Source of the DNA: Epiperipatus broadwayi
Lineage: Eukaryota > Onychophora > Udeonychophora > Euonychophora > Peripatidae
Length of the DNA: 64,000 nucleotides
Direction of reading: 5' to 3'
Assembly (NCBI GenBank): GCA_028023455.1
Contig: JAQFVV010012402.1
Coordinates: forward strand, 12,626,292 to 12,690,291
The translations under genes were made by a program, and so were the position numbers. This document shows positions 12,601-27,043 of this stretch, piece by piece. The first letter of the stretch is position 1. The number at the start of each line of letters is the position of its first letter. The notes under the pieces were generated by a model that was given only the letters and a program-made list of their open reading frames with translations, was not told where the DNA came from and did not search any database.

Positions 12601-15600
12601 ATTAGTAACATTTTATTGCTATCACACTTAGAAACTAAAATAGCTTAAATTATTGAACTTTTTTTTCATACTACTATAATAAATTGATAATAATTATCAA
12701 ATATCTACCACTATATTCAATTTTTTATATATACAATAGGTAATATAACAGCATAATTAAAAATAAGAATAACTTTTGTCATCCCCAATGTTCAGACTAT
12801 CATTTAGCTAAAATTTTCTAGCCTTTCTACATAACAAAAAAAAATAAAAATAGATGAGAATATTTATTAAATGTGCACCTCCTTCTAAACTCTGATGCTA
12901 AAATATATTTCTAAAAAATCTAAGACTGCATGCAGTCATAACTCCTTTTCACATAGATTATAACATCTCGGAGATTACATCATATATGCTTAATATCTAA
13001 AACATCCGAACATAATGGGTATGGTGATAATAGTGCACAGTTAATCATCAAATAAGAATCCTAACTGCAATGATATAGTAAGGAGAAAGTTACATTACAT
13101 TAATAAATACAATGACAGTTTATATATTCAATGTGTATTTCATAAAGTTCATAAATCCATTTACATATATATCAAATGACAATCATATATACTCTGCTAT
13201 AATACCAGTTGGAAACTATTAATCAATGTTATCATTGATAATAATCTAGCATACAAATAATAAAATGGACTTTAGTAATTAAGTTAGTATTCCAATTTGT
13301 GTAACTAACTATTAAAAATCACACCAAATTCTATGGGAAAAAAACCCTTTATTACCGCTAAGCTATTATTAATCCCTTACATAGTCAATAAAAATTTCTC
13401 TTTTAACTAATTAAAATGGCTGAATGATAAAGCTCATCAACCAAATAAATTGAAGAATTTTATATTTATTTTACATAACACAAATGAATAAAGAAATTAT
13501 AATGGCCCTACATTTAGAAATCTGTAATACATAACTTAAATAACTGAGATAAGAAGAAATTTAAAAAAAAAAAAAAATTGTTTTTGAATGAGAATAAAAT
13601 TATGTAACTATGTTTTTGACAATGTTCTACAATATTTTTTTTAAAAAGTACTAAGAAATAAATTACATAGCTTTATTAATCAATCCACTTTTTTCGTTTT
13701 CTAAAATACTGAGTCATTGGTTCATCCATTCCACTTCCTAACATGTACTTATAATGGTACAAGTCCACACACTTAATACTTAATAGATTTAATTCATTCA
13801 ATAAGTCTATGTAATTTTTATATACATATATCCAACAATTCTGAAAATTGCCATTACTGCAGATCTAAGCCACTACTAAAAGGCTATCATCTCATAAAGT
13901 GATTCCTATCAGTATACGTAATAGCAGTTCTATAGAAATAAAAATAAAAGATAGCATTTTCAATTTAATCACATATAAAAAAAGCATTACATATTATAAT
14001 AGTAAATGCAAAGTGCTAGATCAATATATATATATATATATTCATCTTCGTCTGGGAATCCCAATTTCATGTAACAAAAAATCTTACTGAAATGGCAAAA
14101 TCATCAACTAACTTATGCCAATTTTATTTAACATGATCAGTTATTACCTTGAATGCCTACAAATATGACCATATATTGGGGAGTCATTTTCTATGTATCA
14201 GTATACTTTTCGATAGCCAATTTATAGTATCACAATCTGGTTCTGTACAGAACTTCAAATAGGATGAGATTGCAGAGTGAACTCACATTTTTACTTTTAT
14301 TATCACTAACTTTATTTATACATGGCATTTAATGCTGTTGAATTAAGACAGGCAATCAATCCTGCACTTGCATCTATAACTTTAACACTTCCAAAGATTT
14401 CAAACTCAAAGATGAAACTCTCTTTTGCCAGATAATAAGAATAAATAGAGCAAGAAAAAAATACCAAAAGTCTTTTAATGACAACAAAATAAATTTAACA
14501 ACAAAATTTACAAGTATATATAAAAATTCTTTAAATAAAGTATAAATTGCATAAAGTGGGCAAGTAATATAAAAGATAATGCAATTAGCATTTATAATCT
14601 TTGTGATATACTGTGGGATTAATGAAAATAATCAATAAAATTTCTAATTTTGTAATTACTATTTCTTTAATTAAATTTTTAATTTCATAATTAATTTTAA
14701 AATAATGTAAAGGCTATTATTATTCTAACCAGAAGAAAACAAAGGCAAATATTTTAGTGCATTAAAATAAATTTGCAGAAAAATCATAATATATTAAACA
14801 GAAATTTATTGTAATTTAATTAAAATACATTAAATATTTTTTTCTAATTTTATATTAATACTAACTACCCCCCCCCCAGCTCGTTTCACTTGCCTATACC
14901 CTTCTGTCAGAGCTTATGAAAACATTTATTTGTAATAGTTCTTTTCATACAATATATATAGAGCATTTATAAAATGCCAATGCCATCAACCACATATATG
15001 TAGAATTTAAAATCCCTCCCATTTAATGCATTATATAAAATCATCACTAATGATATTTTGCACAACTTCTTATGTGTATTTCTAAGTTCTATTTCTGAAA
15101 GCAGATTATTTATTGTCATAGAAAAGAAAGATTAAAAGAATATGGTAACAGACTATTATCAATTTTATCAAAATATTTATTTCCAAAGACAAAAAAAAAA
15201 AAACACTGAAGGGTTAAAATATCTTAAGCTTTTCCCAACTTTAAAATAATCACTTCCATTACATAAATAGACTCTAGAAGAAAATTTAAAGAAATTAAAA
15301 AAAAAAAAAAACTCTTTAAGTTACAAAAATTATAAAATTTACTTACAAATTAAGTCTTACTTTTCCAGCATTGGATAAATTTAGTACTTTTTCAGAATAC
15401 TGTATTTTTTATTAGAGAAATTTTGTTTCTGCAAAGATTTTTAATAACAGTTCATTATTTTTTATAAGGATGGCCATTTTAGTTGCTTAATAACAATTTA
15501 CAGCAAGATTTTTGGCCGAATATGTCATTTAATTCTATTTCCATTTCAATTATCATTTTATATATAGAGAGATATCTTAAAAGCAACCATGTTTATTTGA

Positions 15601-18600
15601 AAGTAATAGATAATAATAAAAAAGTCACATTTCTTTTTTTTTCCTTCAAATAATTATTGCAAATATTCAAAATGTTGTCCAAATTATTTCTGTTCACAGA
15701 ATAAATTTTAAGCCAATAAATAATCCTCTGATTAATGAGTGTAATGTATGGAATATTTCATTCAAACAAATTATATTTTAATATAAAAGTAAGGATAGTG
15801 CTCCAAGATAACTTTAAATGCAGTTTTAATTTAAAAGACAATAAAATAAAATGTACTCACATAATCTTAGATATTTTCATACGGTTTTCTGTAATTAATT
15901 TTTTCTTTATAATAAGTAACAATTTTCTTTTATTTTTGATTCAATAATTTTTTAAATTATGGAAAACTATATCTGTGAATATGGAAAACCATTCTACTTT
16001 TATCTGTATTATTATTATAAAGAATCCACATTGTTGTCTTTTAAAACCAATGAGACTTAAATTTTAAAAACTAAGTTATTTTTTAACAATACTAAAAATA
16101 CCATAAATTTATTCATTTTTCTTAAAAAATTTTAAAATCTTTCATACAAAATGAATTTTTTATTGTACCTATGAAGGCTAGTTTTACAAATTTCATTTAA
16201 AAATATTTTATTAAATAATTACTAAACATCACATGATCACCATTTCTTATGCTTGCTCATAACTGTTATTAAAACAGGCAAAACTCTCCATACAATAGTG
16301 CCACTGTTATTAAAAAACCAGACACCAAAATGTATGGGTACTGAACTGAGTTCAGACCTATATGACTTTATAAGCTAATGAGTTTAGATTGAAAATATTA
16401 TTGTTTTCAATTTTATTTTCACAGTTTTGTAGTTAAGTAGAGATAAAAGATGACTGCTGGAGGGTTGCATTAGTTCCTAAGATCTAGGTACAGTGCTTTC
16501 AGATCAAAGGTTCCTCGCTGACGAAGGCCACAAGCCAGAAACTAGTCTGGGGATATTGAATGAGTAGACACTAGATAGGGATTTCATGCACAAGCCTTCT
16601 GGCATCCATTGATTACTCTGGCTTGCACTGAGTGGCACTACTGTATGGAGAGTTTTGCCTGTTTAAATAATTACTATTTACAAAAATTCACTGAAAGTTA
16701 CTAACAAAAAAGAAAGCAAAAAAGAGGTAGCTGGCACAGAAAATCTTCTAAAAAAGTTTAAGCATATTTATTATCAATAATTTAATTATAAATCTTATGA
16801 CTCATCCCCAATCTTATCAAAACATTGAATTTTTGTATTCTGAGATTGCTATTAAATTCAAATAACTATGAATATATATATATGTACATATATATTTCCA
16901 TACCTTTTCTAAAACTGAAGGTAATATTTCAGGTGCAAGGGTGAGGAATATAAACAATGCTGAAATGCAGGAGAGTAAACAAGATAAAATTAAAGGATCC
17001 TAAAAAAAAAAAAAGAAAAAAATTTTTTTTTCCCCAAATTAAAAGTAAAGATTATAAATTTAAATAAAAACATATATATAAAAAAACAAACAAACTTGTG
17101 TATTGTAATTTAAAACTGCTTTAAGTAGTCTAATCCCATCATCAGTTGGAGGCTAAAAAATTAACATATATATATATTGATTAATATCCAGTATAAAAAT
17201 TTAATAAGCATTTAATTTTGATTTTACCTTTTGTTTATCTGATGTAAAAATTTTACTCAAAACACATTCAAAAAAGACAGTCATAGCATCCCACTTTAAA
17301 TAAAATTCTGAACTAGTATTACAAAAACCATTTTCATTTCCTAAAAAATTTAAAAAGTATCAATTGTAAATTTCACATTTTTTAAATACAATTATGCATA
17401 AATAATTAATAAAAAATAAATATCAGACTTTAATCAACATTTAAGCACTTAAGTGGAGAGTTATTTAAGCACTCAAGTGGATAGTTGTATAACTATATAT
17501 TAAAGTTTCATGTGCAAAAAATCTAAATATAATTTTCAGATTCCCTTATCTATATGGTTGAATCTCATGTCATTATAAAGTTATATTTTACATAATTTAT
17601 TGTATAAATTAAAAGTTCAAATTTATTTCATTTTCTTCTTAAAAATTTTCTTATTCCACAGACACATTATCTTTTCTTCAGTTGCATTGTTTACCATTTC
17701 TAATGTTATGATTTTAGATCATATATGTAATAGAACAAAATGCAATTAATGGAACTCACTGAAACATTTGTTGTTTGTGATAACTTTTCTATAATTAAAG
17801 TGGGCTGTTAAACATTTGCAGATTCATGCAGATATCAAAACTACATCAACTGAATTTTCTAATCAATTTCTGTTTATCATGAATGCATTCTGTGTATTTT
17901 TTTTAAAATAATCAATGAGAAGTTTTCCAGAATGCTAGAATTAAACTCTATAACAATGTATGCTGTGAAGATTGTCCCTTATCCTACATAAAAATAATAC
18001 TCATTTTTTCATCATTTGCTAATTTCTAAATCACAGTATAACCACCTGAAACAATATATATTATGAAGGTACAAAATGTTGGGGTGAAACTGGGGTCATA
18101 GTATATCATCATCATCATCAACCACAAGTCAAAGACTCAAATTTAAACATATATATAATAATATAAGTAGTAGGAGACATGAGCATGAGTGATCAGCACA
18201 GAACTAATCATAACTTCACCAGCACACAAAAGTAATAATCATTCATCAACATAAATGATCAATAATAAAAATAAATCAAGTCAATCTTGTGACTGTATTT
18301 GAAAGTGATCCACTGTATCATCATCATCATCAACCACAAGTCAAAGACTCAAATTTAAACATATATATAATAATATAAGTAGTAGGAGACATGAGCATGA
18401 GTGATCAGCACAGAACTAATCATAACTTCACCAGCACACAAAAGTAATAATCATTCATCAACATAAATGATCAATAATAAAAATAAATCAAGTCAATCTT
18501 GTGACTGTATTTGAAAGTGATCCACTGTAGACCAGGCTAATTATTTAGTCACTGCCAAAACTAGGGCAGGAATACAAACAATAAATATCTGAATGCACAT

Positions 18601-21600
18601 ATTTAGGTGCTACTTCATCAAAATACAACAGTACATCAAATAATGCTGAGATACTAAAAATATCATCATCATCATCATCAATGCCCTGGCCAACTATAAA
18701 CTTAATTTCTAATAATAATAAATAAAATGAAATTTAGTGCATGGACTTTAAAGGATATTCTTATTGCATCAATCATAATTAGAAAAGTAATGAAATCATC
18801 ATCAATTGGATGTCCAAAAACACTAAATATAAACCCCTTAAGATTTTTTTTGGAGATTTCCTTTTTTAATAAAATAAAACTGGAAATGCGACTTACTTTT
18901 AGTTGAATAATTTAGATAAAAGTTATTTATTTACAAATCTTATAATTTAAAGATTTTAACTGTAAACATATTTAAAATAATGTGATTTTTCAATAAAATT
19001 ACTCACCAAAATCTATACACATACTATATATATGATGCAGTATTTTTGTCTGTGCTTCTCTGTCTATAGATAGAAGCAAATGACATAGCATGGTAATACT
19101 GAAATATTTTGGTAAACTGGTCATTATAATCATGTCCATTGTAGAATAGTATAATTTCTCATTAATATTTATAGGGAAGGTATAAATCAAGTAATTGATG
19201 GCATTCAATCAACTCCAATTCTATAATTTAATAGACTTCAGGCAAGCTGTCTAGTACACATGAGCTATGCAACACAGAAAAGGAGGCTCTTTACTTCCAT
19301 GTGAATTCAAACTCTACCATCATGACACTAGCAGTAGCAGCTGATTTGTACTCTTTGCACCTTCAGTTATAACATCATAATCATAGCATTGTATAACTGT
19401 TATCAGTCTTTTTTCCACCTTTTAAAGTTAGAATGAAATTTTAAAAAAACACAGTAATTAAAAGTAAGTTTTCTTTATCTTGATTGAAAAAAGTTAATGA
19501 GTCTTTTCAATTTACCGTAATCCTTTCAAAAACAACTTTGTAGGATTTTTATCAAAATATATTATTCAAGTTTTAATTTAAAAAATTTCTTGATCTAATC
19601 AAAATAGATAATGGAATTTTATAATTACCAGTATATCTATTGTAGCATAAAATATGCTTGCTTTAATTTTTAAATGTTCAATTAATAAATTTTTTAAAAT
19701 TTAATTTAACCTTTTTAGACTGTAACATGGTAGCAATAAAGAACAAAACATTATGGAAAAACATACAGGGCAACCACATCGAGTGTGCAGGCACAAAGGT
19801 GCTTCATCACAGGTGCACCAAGATGCCTAGATAATTAGTAAAATTTATATGTAAATAAAAATGTTTACATTTTTGAATCACTTCATTGTTAGAAATATGT
19901 TCAGAGTGTAAATATTTTTTATTTAAATATGAAATACTCCTTTACTTAAACCAATTATGACAATTGCTTGAGCCATGAATTTCGAGGTCTGAATTCCAAA
20001 TATATTACATATATATTCTCACCTTTGCGCTAAACTAAAAAAAGCCTGGATAGCATTTTGTCATGATAATTAATAAAACTTACATGTAAATATTTAGATT
20101 GCCAAATCACTTTATTATTAGAAACATTCTTTTTTAGTTTACTATAAATGTAGTACATATTTGTTGTGACAATTGCTCGAGCCTCAAAATATACTATGTA
20201 TTGTAATGGTCAGAAAGTATAGTTGCTTTAACCTGACCTGGAGACATAGGTAATGGGAGTTTGAACCTCACCTACCCCTCTAGATCATAACTAAGTGGCT
20301 CACTCCCTCACAAGAGTTAATTTTCTTAATACAACCCAATGGTCAGGTAGACTCTTAGGAATCCTAGTATGTGGTAATCAGGTTTACGCATATACAATAA
20401 TGAACATCTACAACTTTTTTACTATTATAAATTATAGTTTATTGTTAGCATAAGATTGTTTATATTTCATTTAATGGAATTATTTACAAATAACCAAAAA
20501 GTACCCATGTATATATATAAAATTCAATTGCACTTAGATTTTTAAAATAAAAGAAGAAGAAAAAAACATTTGATATGCATTATTAAATATAAGGGTGAAT
20601 TTACTAGGTAGAGAGGAAGTGCGGGAATTAATCTATAATGCAAGAACATGGTTAAGTCAACCTGTTTAAATTAGTTAAACAAACTGGAGACTGAATTAAA
20701 TGTAGCCTCATTTATACTGAAATATATAACCCAACGAATCTTTAACAATAGATTTGCAAAGCAATGCACAGATCATATATCAACAGGCATAATTATAAAA
20801 CAAAAGGGTAAGATTCAGTGTGGTACTCAGTGATTATGTATACATTTAAATGTGTGTCTTTAAAATATAGTAAAATCTTCACCAAGAAACCAATTTGATT
20901 AATGGATAGCTATTTCACTGCTAAATGATTATTAGAGAAAGGAACTTGTTCGCCTAAGCATGACCCAGTTTCAGGAACAAAATGTTTTACGATAGCTTAG
21001 TGTCCATTTCTCCTTGCTTTCCCTTTAACAGGATTCACTATTCCAGGCAATTGATGTATCCAGTATTCACGAGCTGGCTCAATGAAGTAATTCAGAAAAA
21101 ACAATAAAAGAATGTAGAGCCATGATACAATTACCAAGTAACACAGTATTGGAAATACAGTCAAACGACCATAAATATTAATGCCTTATGTACATTAATA
21201 TATAAATATAAAATCCTGCATGTCATACAATAATAAAAAAACCTCTTTTAAAGTCATTAAATTAACTTATATGCAGGTATTATACCAGCATATTATTTGC
21301 AGCATGATTAATCAAGATTTATCGTTATTTACCTAAATATGCACATAAATTTGATATTGAATAGATAATTAAATGAAGAAGATGGCACTGTATCCCTCTA
21401 TTACAAAATAAAAAAATATACCCCATTCCCCAATATGTATTTATTTAATAAGCATTTGATTTGATTAAGTATACATATGTATAATAATAATAATTGTGAG
21501 GCACTTTTCTAAAAATATAAATCAACAAATTAAATAGACGGCATATATATATGATATGAATGTCTTTCTTAGTGTAATTATAAAATGAATATAGAGTTTA

Positions 21601-24600
21601 GTTAAACTAAATGGCAATATATTCTTTTCTCTCTCTTTTAAAAACATTTAATAAAAAAAAAAAAAACTGTAGGAGAAGGTGAATGGAATTCTTTCAAAAA
21701 TCAAAATTTTTACAAATTATTTAGGAACAACTTTATAGCAGGTTGGGAAAAAATAAAAATAAGTTTTAACTTATTTAAACTATCTTCCAGATCCTCCCTT
21801 GTATATATATTCCACATTACCAATGAAATAATAAATAAAATAAAAATAACTTTTTGATTTTATATGCATGCTAAAGATACATCAATATATATATATAACA
21901 AAAAAAAAAAAAACATAATTAGTTGATCGTTACAATACATAACTTAACATTTTTAAAATATATTAAAGCAGAACAAAAACAAAAAAATTACAAGGATAAA
22001 AGTTACCGGTAACTCAGACGCATGTATATATATATGGATTAAGCCCTATACAGATGGCGAATTAAGAATCCATTTTTAGAGGCCTCATTATGCAGTCATT
22101 CTTTCTTGATGGCTGTGCTCATGTTTCCATTTAGATATGTCTTTCTTTCTGGTAGCAAAGGTAGGCAATTATCAGGCATGATTCTTCAGTCTTCTGCTGG
22201 GCTTCATCTCCAGAACACCGTCCAAGAACAGACACAGGACGGTAAAGAAAAATTTCTCTACTAAGGCATGACTTATACAGATCTTTATGTATTGATCCAG
22301 ACTTTAGGACAAGAAGATGATGATTGTTTTAACAAAGAAAAACTTTAGAATTTATATCTTTTAATTCTTTTTTTACATTAATTAATTAATTGAAGTCTTA
22401 AGCCACTAAACATCACATGATCACCATTTCTCATAATTTTGTAGTTAAGTAGAGATAAAAGGTGGCTGCTAGATGGTTGTATTAGATCCTAAGATCTAGG
22501 CACAGTGTTCTCATATCCAAGGCTCCTCACTGATAAAAGCCACAAGCTAGAAACTAATCTGGGGATATTGGATGAGTAGGCATTAGATAGAAATTTTATG
22601 CACAAACCTTCTTGCATCCATTGATTACTCTGGCTTGCACTGAATGGCACTACTGTATGGAGAGTTTTGCCTGTTTAATTGAAGTCTACCAATGCTCCCA
22701 TTATTTACAAGCTCTTAAAATGATCATATGATTTTACGCTATTGTTAAACAACCGATTTTATATTACCTCATTTTTCTTAATGGATCTTCACTTAAATTT
22801 TTACTTAATCTATTTTGGTAAAATGCATTAGTTGGTTTCTTTCTTTGCTGATGCAATACTTTTTTATATTTGTTGATGAAATAATCTATTTTACTTTAAA
22901 CTTTTTTCTATAATTTCTAAATCTACAATTTATTTTAATATTATATACACACATATATCATTAATGATTTATTTTAATATTCATTCACTGTGGTTGACTT
23001 TATAGTCTGTGGTTATATAAACAGTGAATGGTGAAGCACACACACACACATATATATATTGTAACAAAATTAAAGATGATTCAAAAATAAAGAGGATCAA
23101 AATGAGATCTGGTCTATTAAAGTAATTATGAAATGTCAGAATTCAAACATTATTAAAATCTCAAATATTCAAGTATTACAAACATTAATAAACTGATCAA
23201 AAGTATCATTGTAACTTAAATAAACTAGATTAAAGATCCATTGTAATAAAATTAAGGTTTAGATCAAAAGATATTGATTAAATGATCATGAAATGTCAAA
23301 TATTATTAAAAAATTATGAATCCAAAATATTCAGTATATTATTATATTCAGCTTAACTTAATGAAGAGGATCAACTGGATCAAGTATATTATTTAATCAA
23401 GAAATGATTCAAATATAAATATTTATTTTATTTCAAAAAGCTTCCAATATAAATATTTAGCTTAATAAACGAAAAATGCATTGTAGATTTTTATATCAAA
23501 AGAAAAGAATTATTTAACCTGAGTAGTGGCTATTAAACCAAAGATCAGACTGAGTTATCTATCATATTACGGGTCATTGGATGAAATGAAACATATTTCT
23601 ATCATTAGATTTCTCAAGATATCCCACTATCAATAATTATAAGCAAATTATTAATAACAAGTATTATAACTCAGGTATATGAAATCACGTGAGGTGAGTA
23701 CACTAGTAATTCAATAAAATATAACTCAGGTATACAGACAGTAGATCTTATCCACTTTCATTTCTTGGTTTGATGTTAAGTGCATGTTTAAACAAATACT
23801 AAGTGAATATGGTCTAGCAGGGCGCCACTAGATTATTTGAATCTAGACACAGTTATATCTAATAACCTTTTCACATGTACCGGGTTTGAATCCCTTCTTG
23901 GTACTTTATTTCTAATAAAAATGGGAGATTTTGCTTTTTGAGCCATATCACTATATGCACTAATATTTAGGTAAAAGTAAAACATCTATAAACCACAGTG
24001 GAGTTCATTAGACATAAATCATTTCTCAGATCTTAACATAACAAATGTGTTTCAATATTTTTATAAGTTTACTAGCTCAGATTATATATAACTAATTTAG
24101 GATGGCAATTCACTCATCCTTGCATGAAATAGATGATGGGATGTGGTTATAATAATACTAAGAAATCACTAAATATTATGAAATTAATATTTATTTATGG
24201 CCTTTAAACATTTAAACAGCTCATTAATTAAAACGTTGATGACGATGATGATGATGATAATAATAACGATAATGACAAGGGTTTCAACTACAGCTCTAGG
24301 ACTAAGCCTAAACATAAAACTAATTTTTATAAAGAAATTCATAATTATTGCTTAATTTTAGCATATTTACTTATATCTTAAATAACTGATATTCAACCAC
24401 TGATGATGATGAATGATCACACTTAACAAAGACTACACTTAATGAAATATATATGCCTCGTTTAATAAAACAAACTAATATTTATTACTGCATTTCTAAC
24501 ATATACATAAAAATTTCTAGATAAACATGAAAATTGATATGAATAAGAATAATAATAATAATTGATTATATAACAATCCTCAGATTAATTTCAAGTTCTT

Positions 24601-27012
24601 CCCCCTTTCCCTTCAAATGTATATTGTATTAAGTTGGATGTCACATTGACCATGATTTTCACTCCATGAGAAAAGTATTTCAAGAAAAAAAAATATTATC
24701 CGCTCATTAGCACACATACTTTATAAATCTAACATGTAAGTAGAATGTTAAAAAAAAATGTTAATAGAAATTAGAAAAATCAAGTTCTTAGAAACGAGTT
24801 TTAAATCATTATCTCCCCCTCCCTTCTAAGCGCTGAAATCTATACTTTCTCAAGACAAAATAATTTAATATTTTAACACCACCTATTATTTCACATTCAC
24901 TCGCAATTATACACATATAAAATATTACTATGTATGTGCGTGTTTTATCCCAAAATAATAATAATATATTAGTTAAAACTAAAATCATAATACCATAAAA
25001 AAAAAATTATTTTACACATTAATATTTCATAACTGTAAAATTAATAAACAAATAAATTTTGATACATTCAAAATCATTTATGTAGTTCAAAGCTATTATT
25101 ATTAAGACATTCTTGGTTTCCATCGATCTGAATTGTCTTTAAAAGTTCTTTAAATAAAATATGTCACTTTATTACTAAATTTTTATTAATACTCTGATTT
25201 CATAAAGAAAATAGATATAAAAGTCATATTACCGATCCAAGGGTTCACTTGTCTTGTATACTGTCTATACTTGGCAGCAACAATTTCTGTGTTCTTTGGA
25301 ACAATCACTTTCTTGAAGTATATAATTATTTGATGATGAGGATCCTATTGAGGTTATTTGCTTTAGTGGATAATTTGGAAATCATTATATCAATTTTTCT
25401 TCTCTTCCTGTCAAGCATTATTCTTTTAGTGAATGAAATACAGCAGTTGTTTTCACGTTATAAATTTCCCGGATTTAAACTCAGTTGTTGGAACAATTAA
25501 TTGGACTTGATGATTAATATTTATCGGTAGATTAATTCATCTTTCATCGAATGCAGGTGAATGCTTTCTTCCTTCTATTAAAAACATCTTATTTCTCTGG
25601 TCAGTTGAAAGGTGTAGAATATTATTTTAGACAAAACATCTTTTCTTTCCTATATGATGTGCAGCTTTACAGACGGTCAGGCAAAGATGGGACGTACATA
25701 TAATTTTTCTACTCTGTCATTTCTTATATTTTCAACCTTCAGTTTAATAGTCTAATAATCTGAATCATAATCACAATAATAATAATTCAACTGATTTTTC
25801 GAGACAGCTTTTATATCGATTCTTGAGCCAACTCAACCAATCAGAGATAGCGTCACTTGCTATTTTTGGACAAATTCGTTTTAATTAGATCTCTAATTTA
25901 TTTTCAACTAAATGGTTTTTCAACTGAAGAGTTCAATCCCTTTTCCAGGAACATAAAAAAATCACACACCTGTTTTTTTCAGACACTTTTGTTTGGAAGG
26001 AAAAACTGACTCAATCCTTTTTCTGTCTTTTTTTTTCACATATATCTGTAATATTTAAAATTGGAGTTTCTTTCCTTTAATCCTTAGGTGAGACAATTTC
26101 AAAATCAGACCTCACAGAAAGTTTAAGCTCCAAATAACAAATAATCATCTACAAAAACAAAACTGCTACAAAAATAGATATCTGATTCAACAGATATTCG
26201 CTCTTAACACAAAATTGTAAAAAAAAAATAATTTAACAGATTTAACCCTTCTAGTACAAACTGTTGAATAAATAAAAAATAATAATTTAACAGATTTTCT
26301 TATTTTTCTTTCAATATTTAATAAATAAAAAAAAATGTAGTTGATGTATGTAATGTATCCAAGCACACACACTGCCATTATTCCAATCATTTATAAATCT
26401 GGTTGACTAATAATATAAATGCTAGTTCAGAAATTATAACCCTAACATTTAAAATTAAATCCTTAGCTTTTAAATCCCAATTACAATTATAGAAAAGCAA
26501 AATAGAAGTATAGAATAAGATATTAAAATTGATCAAGCATAGGTTAATTTTAAAGAAAGTCAAAGTGTTTAATATTTGAAATATAAAACAATTAAATAAC
26601 TTACACATACATTGCCTATACGTATGCGTTATAACTTTGCTTTTTAACAGAAAAACTAAATATTAAATAGCTTAAATGTGTGTATTACCTTTCTATCAAC
26701 ACACAAACAAATAAAGCATATAATTGTTGACCCACTCTCTCTCTGTTTAAAGCTTTTAAAATTTTGATCTGGTAGGGTTTGAACTTGGATGCCCTACAGC
26801 TTCTTTTATGGTTATATAAAAATGTGATGATGATTTTTTGGTTTTACATTTCCTCACATGCACATTACTATAAATTTAGCTAGTGACTAAATTGTAATGG
26901 TTGGGTAGTGGAATGGTCATTCAAATAATAAAAGAAAGAAGAAAAACATTGTTCCTTATTTAAAATTGTTAAATTGCCCCCTATATATAAAAAATCAAAA
27001 ACACAATGAGGG

Positions 27013-27043
<31 letters not shown>

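Larger units (their letters stand above)
18530..20996. other. Intron stretch with repeat pair and SINE, no gene
   Basis: Holds two diverged copies of a roughly 150-bp repeat (from 19828 and from 20068) and a tRNA-derived SINE (20200-20360). The open frame at 18999-19208 has no supporting coding features. Confidence 0.45.

Noticed and set aside
18106-18529. Two direct repeats that might be read as a CRISPR-like or satellite array.
   Set aside because: Only two long identical units in an animal intron; a simple tandem duplication.
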